In this document: positions 20,397 to 29,789 of the stretch, in pieces
Layout of the letters: every line of letters starts with the position of its first letter
Numbering within the stretch: position 1 is the stretch's first letter
DNA from: Topomyia yanbarensis
Taxonomy: Eukaryota > Arthropoda > Insecta > Diptera > Culicidae
NCBI RefSeq assembly: GCF_030247195.1
Contig: NC_080671.1
Coordinates: 466,608,766 to 466,672,765 of the forward strand
DNA length: 64,000 bases
Reading direction: 5' to 3'
The notes under the pieces: generated by a model
What the model was told of the DNA's origin: nothing
Seen by the model: only the letters and a program-made list of their open reading frames with translations
The model's database searches: none
Translations under genes and position numbers: made by a program

Positions 20397-21950
20397 GATG
20401 AAAAATGGTAAAATAAACAGGTAATCGTGTAATTAATTAATAATTTACAAAAATGTTATTCGTGGTATCGAATGTTTTTCGAACGTAAATAAATTCCGAT
20501 CTCGCGCCGGTCGAGTCAAAATTTTCTCACAAACACCAGCGTGAATTTCGCTCACCTACCAAAAGGTTCTTCTAACCACTACCAGCGCCACTGGTAACGA
20601 ACGCTTGTACCACAATTAACAAACGAATTCATCATTGGCGATTCTACGTTGAAACCGCTCGCAGATAGCGCTGGAAGGAAAGTGTTGCTGATTTTATTTT
20701 GTTCTGTCATAGTACATATATTTTCTGTAAACATTGGTAAAAAATGACTTTTAAACACCAAATTACCGATCAATTTGTTGATAATTGTTTATGAAAATGG
20801 AGGAAAATCATCATTTTATCAGATGATGAGTAAACATCTTGCGAAAAGAGTGTAAAACATAGTAGTTTCTAATATTATTCGCAGAGCTATATGCGCGCTG
20901 TTTTGAAATGTAATTTGTTGAGCACCGTAGCCGCCGCAACAGCATTTCCCGTTCGTCCTAAGTTAAGCTAAACCTTCATGAGATGGTGTAAATTCATGAA
21001 ACTCTCCAGATCACGCGAGGAAAGAATATATCCGGCTAATAGGAAAGTGTCAGCTTTGTATCATGCACAGCCGATCCTTCTCTCCGATAGTCTTCACTGA
21101 ATCTCCTACGTAGTTCAAAATATAAAGGAGTTTGACATTGGTGCTGATTGGGTCTCGGTTTCGAGTTGGAACTTTATTTATGGAACGATTTTTTATAACC
21201 ACAATAATACCCCGATTACATTTCGAAGAAATGTATGAGTCAAATAGTTGCAAATGGCTGTACTTTCAGAATAATTGCAAATAAAACTAAATTTCTTACT
21301 CGTTTCATTCATATTTTGGCAGTGGTTAGCTTTTTCCGAGAAGATAATGAAGATTTTGTTGTAAGCTACGACTCACTTACGGGTGAAAAAAAGCAAATTG
21401 TATCACTTTGCCAGTTCATGAGCTGAATCATAGGTGTCGCATGACTAATTTTGGTTTTGCCGCAAATCGCCAATAGGGTAACCAACCACTAATAAATATA
21501 TTTTAAATTTATATTTGGATGGAAAATAAATGCATTATATTTCTACTCCAAAATTAGTACTCTTGGGGTGTTTTATTAATTGGCATATACTTAAAATTGA
21601 CATTTCTTTACAGAATGAAATTTCCTCAACCCTTCTACGCCAATTTTGACAGCATCAAAAATTTATTTTTGACGCACTGAATCTAAGAGGATATATTTTG
21701 GAAACTACCGGATCTGCTATTTATACAGATTTATCTGTATTATACTGATTTTTAAGCACTGATACAGACCTGATACAGAACTAAGACAAGACGAGACAAC
21801 CGAGGAGACAACCAGGTTCTTATTTTGGTTTTCTTGCTTTTTTGTGCCCTGCTGAATAATTGATGACAGTTGACTGTATACGGCTAGCGATCGTGGCAGT
21901 GCAGCTAATTTCTCTTTCATATTTAGATATGTTGCTATAAAACGCCCGTT
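20397..21950. other. METTL18 upstream region and unassigned DNA
   Basis: The promoter of METTL18 should lie just right of 20396, but no TATA or clear initiator can be named. Further right there is AT-rich DNA with an isolated degraded hAT-like TAGGGTAACCAACC at about 21475. Confidence 0.3.
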
Positions 21951-22959
21951 TTATCAAACATTTCGCCAAAATTTATCCGGTACTAATTAATTCAACATTC
22001 TGTCATAATACAGCATGTTTCTAGCTAATTTAGCTAACGTAAAATTATTTCAGAGTGGGTAAAATAAGCGCCAACTATTTCATAATAGAAAAAATGAAAA
22101 CATCTGTTTTGTATTTTTTTGAGTATGTTGACTGTTTCACTAGCGGGATTGAATAAATTAGAATACACGAGAATAGTCAATGTTCTCCTTCAAATAGAAT
22201 TCGAAGAGATGCTTGATACGGATGCTATTGACAGGTCGGAAGGAAACTAATATATAAACGGTAAAGAAATTATTGATATGTCGAATATTCAACGTTCTTT
22301 AATTAATTGAATTTTCATGATACATAATTGACGAATTCAAATTATTTTTTCAGGCAACTTGCAACTTGATCATGATGCCAACACTGCGAAATGAGCCCTG
22401 TGGTAACGAAAACTGTATCCCATTTAGTCGAATTCGAAGACGTCAAATTGGCTCCACGCTTGCTCCAGTTGTCTTGTTACTATACGGAAACGAAAAACTA
22501 CCTAAAATTGAGTTCCTTTGACTCAATCTCGTGGTATCATGGGGGGACTTAAAATTAAGTAAACCGTGTTGAAGGTAGTTTCCATTTAACCACGGCAAAA
22601 ATTACAACTCATTGATAGGTTTTTTATACTCAAATTTAAGTTGAATTTACCTAATTTTGAGTTCACCCCAAACAACTCAAAAGTACCTTCCTCCACGGAA
22701 GACCTCGACTGAGTCGAATCTCTCGTTTTGTTTTTGACAACACTAATAAGGGCGAAAGAGACGCACAACTCAAAAGTAAGTTAAAAGAACTTATTCTGCA
22801 GGTTGTTTTATTTAACCGTGTAGTTGTCTTGTCTTGTCTTAGATACAAAATACAGATTTAAACAGACTGCGCCATCTGGATGTATCCTTTTTCAACATTG
22901 AACAACTCCGCCATTTTCCAGCCGATTTTGACAGATAAACACAATTCTGAAACGTCAAT
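21951..22959. other. Unassigned, probably degraded MITE material
   Basis: Inverted motifs around ACTCAAAA / TTTTGAGT and a terminal-looking TTTAACCGTGTAG near 22810 suggest an old MITE. GACAAGACAAGACAAC-like motifs near 21785 and (inverted) 22815 may be its flanks. I could not set boundaries. Confidence 0.3.
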
Positions 22960-23770
22960 TTGTGCCATTTTAGCTATAGGTCGATTTACACCAAAAGAAC
23001 GCGCTGAAATCGTAGCGATTTACATTGAAGACAATCGTTCGTTAGTGAAATCTGTGCCTGCTTATCGTAAAAAATAGGACAGGTATTCGGCGCCTACAAA
23101 CAAAACAATCCGTAATTTGGTGAAGAATTTCTTTGAGTACGGGTCTGTAGCAACTCCCCAGATTCCTATTCGACAACGCCCGCAACGTTCCAATGAAGTT
23201 GTTGTAGCGGTAAAGAAAAGTGTTTCCGATAACCCGAATACGTCGTATCCATCGATGGCGCACGCTACCGTTGGATCGAAGACTACATATTAAGAAGACT
23301 GATATCTCTTTCCTTCCCCCATACAAACGAGAAGCGACAGAGGTTATAGCGCCTCTATTGGAGGTAGGTAGGAAGCTTTATGTAAAAGTGTATATGTGTG
23401 TGTGCATCACTATGGGAAGTACCACCTTTACCCGCAAGTGGCGCTGCTGTTACTGTCTCCAGATTCTGGACAGAGTTGTCAGTCTTCTTGATATGCAGTC
23501 TTCGGTTGGATTTTGGCGCACTTTGTCTGTGCACAAATGCAGGAAAATGGTCTGAAAAACTTCCATTTTCAAGATCTTGCTGAGCAAATTCCCAGGGCGG
23601 GCTGTCTCAAAAATTGGTGATTTGGTGGTCCAATGTCATGCAAAATGCCTGCAAAAGAGCGCTTTTCGTGTATCAAATGGAGGTGGTCATTTAATCGACG
23701 TTGTATTGTTGTTTTATGTTTGTCAAGCATATGTAGAATACATAGAATGGTTTTACAGTATTTGCTTATA
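22960..23770 (+). pseudogene. Mariner/IS630-type transposase pseudogene, split by a MITE
   Basis: The plus strand gives an N-terminal helix-turn-helix region (RFTPKERAEIVAIYIEDN, SVSDNPNTSYPSMAH). After the MITE it gives the late catalytic block (KFPGRAVSKIGDL, about 23585) and then directly the C-terminal GGGHLIDVV (about 23690). The DDE domain between them is mostly deleted. The arrangement fits IS630/Tc1/mariner transposases whose N-terminal domain is annotated as DUF4817 in insects. Stops and frameshifts abound. Orientation is opposite to the LINE to its right. Confidence 0.65.
23290..23491. mobile_element. 202-bp MITE with TA target in a palindromic site
   Basis: Ends TTAAGAAGACTGATATCTC and (inward from the right) TCAAGAAGACTGACAACTC are flanked by TA at 23288-23289 and 23492-23493. 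The flanks GACTACA and TGCAGTC form a near-palindrome once the insert is removed. It contains a GT/TG microsatellite near 23390. Confidence 0.7.
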
Positions 23771-23791
23771 TACTATACATTATTATTATGA

Positions 23792-23896
23792 CCAGAAAAC
23801 AAATTAAATTTGAACTTAATCGTAGAAATTTTCTACGATTAAGTACAAATTTAATTTGTTTTTCTACGATTAAGTTCAAATTTAATTTGTTTTCTG
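23792..23896. repeat. Palindrome with one arm duplicated
   Basis: An arm CCAGAAAACAAATTAAATTT...CGTAGAAA (23792-23828) is followed by its inverted complement twice in tandem (23829-23862 and 23861-23896), only the second copy reaching the terminal TTCTGG. This would fold into alternative hairpins. Confidence 0.8.
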
Positions 23897-24317
23897 GACA
23901 TGGAAAGGTCGATTATTGCACAAGTTTCATTATAATAACGTAGAATAAATTACGAGTTCCTAATTGACGGCTAGGTACATAAAATTTGATTCGCGAAACT
24001 AATGATGCGGATTGTACATAATGTCGTTGATTCGTTGAATTCGAAGTAAAGCATGGAAAATTCGCGGCGTTCTTTAAGTGTTTGTATGTTAATAAGCATG
24101 CAACGTGCTTTATACGATGAAAGAGGAAAAGTCGTCCAGTTTAGTTTACGAAGTGCGTACAAAAGAAATTGTTTTTGGACTGATTCGATGCATTCTTCGT
24201 AAAGGACAGTGTACGGGTACCATACTACGCTGCAATATACCAAAATTGGCCTGACGCATGTATTGTATAATGATTTAATTGTGTGGGGGTCTTAAAATTA
24301 TAGCTGAAGCGTTTAAT

Positions 24318-24591
24318 CACAGATAACAGACGTTTAGGCTCGATTTGAATCGTGTGTAAATACCCGCTGCTGAAATTCCGAATAAATCAGACATCAGAAA
24401 CATGTTTGGCAAACGTTTGCAGATGGCGCAGTGATCACTACAATGCAGTTAGAGTGCAGCTGTCAAATACGTGTAGCAAACAGTTGCGCAGATGGCAATA
24501 GTGAAACACGGATTTTCAACGTATATCAATTTGAAAGTTTACACAGGTTTTTGAAGAAATTTTGGTCTAGCCTAAACGTCTGTTATCTGTG
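24318..24591. mobile_element. 274-bp MITE inserted on the edge of a TTAA element
   Basis: Perfect terminal repeats CACAGATAACAGACG (24318) and complement (ending 24591), extending to about 26 bp, are flanked by GTTTAAT at 24311-24317 and 24592-24598. The duplicated target includes the TTAA that bounds the older element at 24598-25095. Duplication length suggests hAT. Confidence 0.8.
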
Positions 24592-24597
24592 GTTTAA

Positions 24598-25095
24598 TCC
24601 ATTCATGCCGATGTTCTTTGTGGACAACAACGTTTTTAAACAGCTATAACTTTTGATTGAGGCGAGATTTGCTCACAAAAACAAGTAAGGCTCATTAATG
24701 TGATTATTACCTTTAATTTAAGTATTAACAGTTACAATGATCAGCTCTAGAACTGAAGTTATTGCAATTAGTCTGATTGGATTCCGATGGAGCAGTGCTG
24801 CCAGGGACAGTTTGCGTTGACGACGAAAAATGATTTTTTCATATATCTTTGTTATGGTGCAATATTATTGAAAACTGATAAAACTTACCAATTTAGACTG
24901 TAGTTGGCTACGTTTTCCACGTAATTGGACTATTGTAAATATTCTAGGAGAATTGTATTGAGCATTAGAGGGTAAAAAATGACCAGCTTCTAGCACTGCC
25001 ATGGAAGCAACTATCTTTATGAAAATAGTTCTTTCGTGTTTCTTGACCCCACCGTTTTCAAGGAAAAATAGTTTTGAAAGTTGGGGATGAAAGGG
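24598..25095. mobile_element. TTAA-flanked element in the LINE RT frame
   Basis: A 498-bp insert sits between TTAA at 24594-24597 and 25096-25099, with ends TCCATTCATGCCG and (inward) CCCTTTCATCCCC. Removing it rejoins the LINE reading frame (FI|KRFSYNF). No ORF. It is a piggyBac-like MITE by target and end sequence. Confidence 0.8.
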
Positions 25096-25600
25096 TTAAT
25101 AAAGCGCAGCATACTATTTGCTTTATTTATTATTGTATTGTAAAGTTCCACAAATGTGAGCTTGGAGTCGAAGATTACGCCTAGGTCTCGTACAATTTTG
25201 CATTTTTCTATTAGTTGGTGATCTAAGTGTATGTCTATGTGAATATTTGAAGTTTTTCTGCTGAAGGTTATTGTGTTACATTTCTTTACGTTAAGTTGGA
25301 GTAGACTTTTGCTACACCATGTGTGGAATAGGTCGATTTCGTTTTGGAATACTTCAGCGTCTTTGACATTTCTTATTTCCATGAAAAGTTTCATGTCGTC
25401 TGCATATATAAGCACCTTTAGATGTTTGAGTATAAAGGTAATGTCATTTACGTACAAAATAAAAACAAGAGGGCCTAAGTTAATGCCTGGGGTACGCCAG
25501 ATTTTTTTAAAGTTTTTGAGTGTACAGTGTAATTTATCGAAAAACGAAACCAACCATTCACTAGGTCGTGTCTACCATTAAGTTGTGTATTAGTTGGTGA

Positions 25601-25787
25601 AAATGTCGCGAGAATAGTGCAGTTTAACAACAAAAAATCGTTATTTTACCACGTACGGGTGTGATTCTAGCCACTAAAATACACTCCCGTTCGATCTACT
25701 CAGTGCCTGCAGCGCCATCTAAACCTGACTTTAAGGTTCATCGCTTTGGTTGATCGATGATAGAGGAGAAAATTTCGCAAAGGAAAA
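25601..25787. other. Unassigned spacer
   Basis: Short non-coding stretch between the LINE and the next MITE. I see nothing in it. Confidence 0.3.
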
Positions 25788-25966
25788 GCATCCCAGTTAA
25801 ACCCATTCCGGAACCGGTTCGGATTTCTGAATGGAGTCGGAGTGGATTCCAGCTCGGATGCAACAACCGATTCCGAATCAATCGGTTCGGCATCGGTTGT
25901 TGCGGTCCATACTGGCTCCATTCAGGATTCCGAATCAAGTTGCGAATGGTTTGACCTGGATAGATT
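25788..25966. mobile_element. MITE with imperfect about 45-bp inverted repeats
   Basis: The left arm CAGTTAAACCCATTCCGGAA...CTGAATGGAG and the right arm (inward) CAGGTCAAACCATTCGCAAC...CTGAATGGAG are diverged inverted repeats around an inner CGGTTG/CAACCG hairpin. Target duplication is not clear. Confidence 0.55.
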
Positions 25967-26278
25967 GTCGGTGAGATCGTTTTATTTGATTTTTGGGTGT
26001 ATAGGGTAGTGAGCCTATTTTCACCCTGTTTCTCTTATCATCCTACCCATTTAAAGCAACAGTTTCAGCCGACAGCGAAACAAAAGGAACAGGTAGCTTC
26101 TAGGGAGATTGAGGTCGGTAGCCAACCCACCCCACAAGAATATACCATACGGGAACTGGTTTTGAAGAAACCAGCGGAAACTGAAGGAGGGATTGCGCTG
26201 TACCTGCAAATGTGAGAAAGAGAAAGGATTGCTCGGGCTGTTTGTTGCGTGAGAAAGAAGCTGGAGATTTTGAGGATA

Positions 26279-26552
26279 CAGTCGTGATTCGCTGGTTGGA
26301 CACTTTTTAGCTGGACTGCTTTTTAGTTGGACCTCCGCTAGTTGGACCATTGTCCAACTAGCATCTGGACGCCAAAATCTCATGTCAAATTTACTTTGAC
26401 AATCAATCTGACAATATTTAGAGATGTGAACAGATGCATTTACACCGCCAACATCTCCTTTGGAGAGTTTTTGACATTTGTCAGTCAGTCCAACTAGCGA
26501 ATCAAAATCGTTAGTTGGAAAAGTTTGTTTCCCAACCAGCGAATCACGACTG
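26279..26552. mobile_element. TA-flanked MITE M1, copy 2 (uninterrupted)
   Basis: A 274-bp copy with the same CAGTCGTGATTCGCTGG ends as 14053-14848, flanked by TA at 26277-26278 and 26553-26554. It serves as the empty-site reference for the TTAA insertion in copy 1. Confidence 0.9.
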
Positions 26553-26554
26553 TA

Positions 26555-26949
26555 TCTGAAGAAGGTTTGGAATGGGACGAAAAATGGATAAGCAAGTATC
26601 AGTCACTCGCGTAAGTAGGAGATGAGGAAGGAAATAGAAAAACTGGAAAACTACAGACATATTCTAATTTATATATACAAAAATCAAAAACATACACTAA
26701 ATACGCGTCGATTTCTTACCTCATGTAAGGAATCGAAAGTCTTATTGTAATGTTATAATCCATTTGATACAAACATTACAGTAAGGCGGGGCTGGTTGAT
26801 GGAACGATGACCTCGGAACATGTCTGGCGCTGTACACGAAATGGGTCATCGGAAAGTCAATTGAGCTAACACCTACCTAAATCCTAGAACCAAGTTATTT
26901 GCATGGATATGTTAAAATACATGCAAACATCTTTTTTCTGTAAATCACT
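26555..26949. other. Unassigned stretch
   Basis: Non-coding. A small hairpin CGATTTCTTAC/GTAAGGAATCG at about 26708-26732 is the only structure noted. Confidence 0.3.
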
Positions 26950-27290
26950 ACCAGCTAGTGGATGGTTAACACACATACACAGTGGTAATTTCGTGTTCAG
27001 ATAGTTCGTGGACGGAAATGTCATTTGAAAATTTGGGTATAAATGAAAAGTAGTCGCGGTCTGTTTCGGAATGTGAAGTAAACACTACCAGAAAAAAATT
27101 TGCAAAAAAAATTGCAAATTTCAGTACTGTTATTTCCTACATGTCCGTCAAAATGCATTTGGGGTGGAAAGTTGCTACTTTTCAATTTCGTTTTCACGTA
27201 ATTGAAGAAATTCTTTTGACAAGTCTTGATTTCGTTCTCGATTTTACGATTATATTCTTCATGTGCAGTTTTAATGGCTATGTCGAGTTG
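26950..27290 (-). pseudogene. LINE endonuclease-RT linker fragment (second LINE)
   Basis: The minus strand reads AHEEYNRKIENEIKTCQKNF, then NYVKTKLKSSNFPPQMHFDG and GNNSTEICNFFCKFF, then ISVHELSEHEI at about 26960. This is the linker preceding RT in Jockey-type LINEs. It follows, in frame, the RT C-terminus of the LINE at 27290-29290, which is the wrong order for one element, so it is a separate fragment. Confidence 0.6.
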
Positions 27291-29290
27291 GGAACAAAAC
27301 AGTTGGGGCATAACACCCAACGCGATACGCAACTGACAATAGTGGATTTGCTCCAGTAGCGAAAACAGATATACCAACGACAATATCGTTATTTGGTACA
27401 GCCTGATCATATCACTTGGGTGGGCACCCCACCATGTTCCAGTTATTGTCCGAAGAAAATTGATCCTTTGTTGGCATTTCTGTTTCAGATACCTAATGTG
27501 ACAGGTACCTTTAGAGTCGAACCAGACCCCGAGATATTTAAATGTGAAGACCTGATTGATCGTTACATCCATTAATAGAACACTTTAACCGTTGTCTTCC
27601 GTTTTAATTCCACTATGATGTGGAATTAAAACGGAAGACAACGGTTAAAGTGTTTAATATAACATTCCACTAAGTCGCTCAAAACAGTGCATTTGTTAAA
27701 GCATTAATAGAAGCTGGAGCTGCGCCAGCTCTGTTTTCTCCGTGGAGAATTCGATACTCAGCTGGAAGGCCCAAGCAGACAAATTGTCCAAGGTATCTTA
27801 CAATGGTCCTTGCAAATAGACAGATTTGGGACTTGTAATAGAGATCATACTGTCATCTGAAAGCTGCCTTAGTGTGCAGAAATTGTCAAGACATTCATCA
27901 ATGTTGATGACATAGAAATTGTTTTAAAAGGGGCTTTGACATGAGCCCTGGGGAAGGTCCATGTAGTTAATTCGTGATGTCGATAAATCACCCTGTGAAA
28001 AATGAATGTGCTTTTCAGAGTAGTTTTGCAAAAAGTTTTTTTTTATAATCGGTGAAAGACCATGTTGATGCAGCTTCTCAGAAAGAATGTTGATAGAAAA
28101 TGCATCAAAAACCCCTTTAATACCCAAGAAAACTAATGCAATCTGCAACGCAAAACAATCGTTCGTCCCTTTGTCTTTGCGGCAGCTAAATTGTGTATCT
28201 AACAGTAAGCCATTTGCCTCGAACCAATTGTCGAGGCGAAACAAGGTCATTTTCTCGAACAACTTCCTGATACAGGAGAGCATTGCAATCGGTCGATACA
28301 AGTTTTCGTCGGAGACCGGTTTTTGGATAGTGATGACCTTCACTTACCTCCAGTCACGAGGGACAATGTCACCCTCAAGAAACTTGATAAATATCAACAA
28401 GCGTCTCTTGGCGGAGTCTAGCAGATTGTTGAGCAAGTTGAATTTGATTCTGTCTGGTACTGGAGCTTTATTGTTACGCGATAAGAGAGCATGTGGGAAC
28501 TTCAGGGACCCTATCGAAAATGGTGTTTCGTTCGCGCTATCGTGAGGGGGCGCAGTGCGGTAGATCTTCCAGTAGTTCCGGTGCGGAATCCGGGCAAACT
28601 TTTTTGGCGAAATCGAATATCCAACGGTTTCAATATTCCACACTTTCGTTAGTACTGTTTCGGTTTCGCATGCGCCGGGCCGTGCCTCAAAAAGTGCTCG
28701 TCATTGTCACGTCACTCTCGCGTTAATCCATCAACGAACCGGTGCTAGTATGGCCACGTTTCTTGGCTTTCGGCAAACTCTTTATTCGTATTTCTATTGT
28801 CTATCCTGAGATAAACTAGCGTTTCGTCGATTTGTTGCTATATGTGACACACATGAGTGCGAACGAAACAAAAATAAACGTTAAACCGTTTTTTCGCTTG
28901 CACTAATACAAAGTGAACCTGCGCGTAATTCGGCGCACGGCTTGGTGGCGCATGGCTAAAATGTCACGATGTGGATTTTAGAAAAGATTCGCAATAACAT
29001 CGCGTATAGCTAGGGGGTGGCCCGTCGTCCCGGAAGGTCTTGTACTCGGCGGCCTTCTTCGTCACGTCTGAGCGCTCTTTGTCCTACCATGGGTTGAGAG
29101 GACGCCCGCGAGAGTTCACGTCTGGTAGGCGTTGAATCGCGGTATCGAGAATCAAGCCAGCCAGGAACCCGAGCTCTTCCTCCGGAGGAAACTCTGTCGA
29201 GATCTCGATTTTATCGGATATCGTGAACGTGTAGCTCTTCCAATCAGGCTCTCGCATTTTCGCAATGCACACGCTTACATTACATTCACA
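27290..29290 (-). pseudogene. Non-LTR retrotransposon, endonuclease C-terminus to RT C-terminus
   Basis: From right to left the minus strand shows an endonuclease C-terminal block (PDWKSYTFTISDKIEISTEF), HRFVDGLTRE (about 28740), KKFARIPHR, LEGDIVPRDWR, YRPIAMLSCIRKLFEKM, GTNDCFALQIAL, FSQGDLSTSRINYMDLPQGS, then TFKYLGVWFDSKGT and FLRTITGTWWGAHPSDMIRL. Several small deletions and stops occur. The YADD region is only partly legible near 27850. A 121-bp insertion lies at 27581-27701. The family is shared with the plus-strand fragments at 12560-13472 and 57640-58980. Confidence 0.75.
27581..27701. repeat. 121-bp hairpin insertion with 11-bp target duplication
   Basis: It is flanked by CATTAATAGAA at 27570-27580 and 27702-27712. 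Positions 27581-27613 and 27620-27652 are perfect inverted repeats around a 6-nt loop, and a 49-nt tail (27653-27701) carries the GCGACTTAGTGGAA motif also seen at 6979-7003. The inverted repeat begins exactly at the insertion edge. The duplication length suits LINE-mediated integration. Confidence 0.75.
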
Positions 29291-29404
29291 TTAAGTCAGG
29301 TTCGTTTATGCAAATGGCATTGTGGTACATAGATGTTTTCAAATGTGTGTAGTGCGAGATACATGCGTTGCACATCTAAATTTTTTGAAATGGTTCAAAA
29401 TTTC

Positions 29405-29482
29405 GAGTGGGTAATTACCCACTCGGTTATTTTCGAGTGGGTAATACTACCCATACTACCCACACTTTCCGCCGGCCTTGAT
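29405..29482. repeat. Solo hAT-like terminus, copy 1
   Basis: A 'CGAGTGGGTAAT' inverted and repeated block is followed by ACTACCC and the terminal CCGCCGGCCTTG. Related ends are at 29745-29783 and 33630-33706. Read inward the end is CAAGGCCGGCGG, hAT-like. No opposite end was found. Confidence 0.5.
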
Positions 29483-29744
29483 TGAAGATACCTCCCCATT
29501 AGTCAATATTATCATGCGGGCTTCAGTATCCACCAAAGAAGGTTCTATCGCAGGGAATGCAACGAAATTGAAAAGAATGGAGTGATTGGTATTGGTATCA
29601 ATAATCAATAAACACATTTTCGCTAACCCGTTAACAAAGGGTGTTTCAAATGAATACAAGCTGTTATCAGGGAGTTTTCATTTTCACTTACACACGCCAT
29701 GTTTAAATGTTTATCAATACGAGTAGAAATTACTCCGAATCTTT

Positions 29745-29783
29745 CTACCCACTCGGGAAAAAAAGTATTCCGCCGGCCCTGTC
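29745..29783. repeat. Solo hAT-like terminus, copy 2
   Basis: CCCACTCGGG and then TATTCCGCCGGCCCTG, same family and orientation as 29405-29482. Confidence 0.45.
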
Positions 29784-29789
29784 TTCAAC

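Larger units (their letters stand above)
23960..25600 (-). pseudogene. Non-LTR retrotransposon RT, split by nested MITEs
   Basis: The minus strand reads NLGPLVFILYVNDITFILKH, then LIYADDMKLFMEIRN (YADD catalytic box, about 25400), LNVKKCNTITFSRK and VRDLGVIFDSKLTF, to ANSMLRFI at about 25100. It resumes at about 24310 with KRFSYNF, DPHTIKSLYNT and VYCSVVWYPYTVL, ending near 23970. The frame can be followed across the TTAA site where the 24598-25095 element inserted, with a single frameshift. It resembles the Jockey/CR1 assemblage. It is 5'-truncated and lacks endonuclease. Confidence 0.75.

Noticed and set aside
22470..22820. MITE with ACTCAAAATT repeats
   Set aside because: Motifs recur in both orientations but no terminal repeats with target duplications could be fixed.
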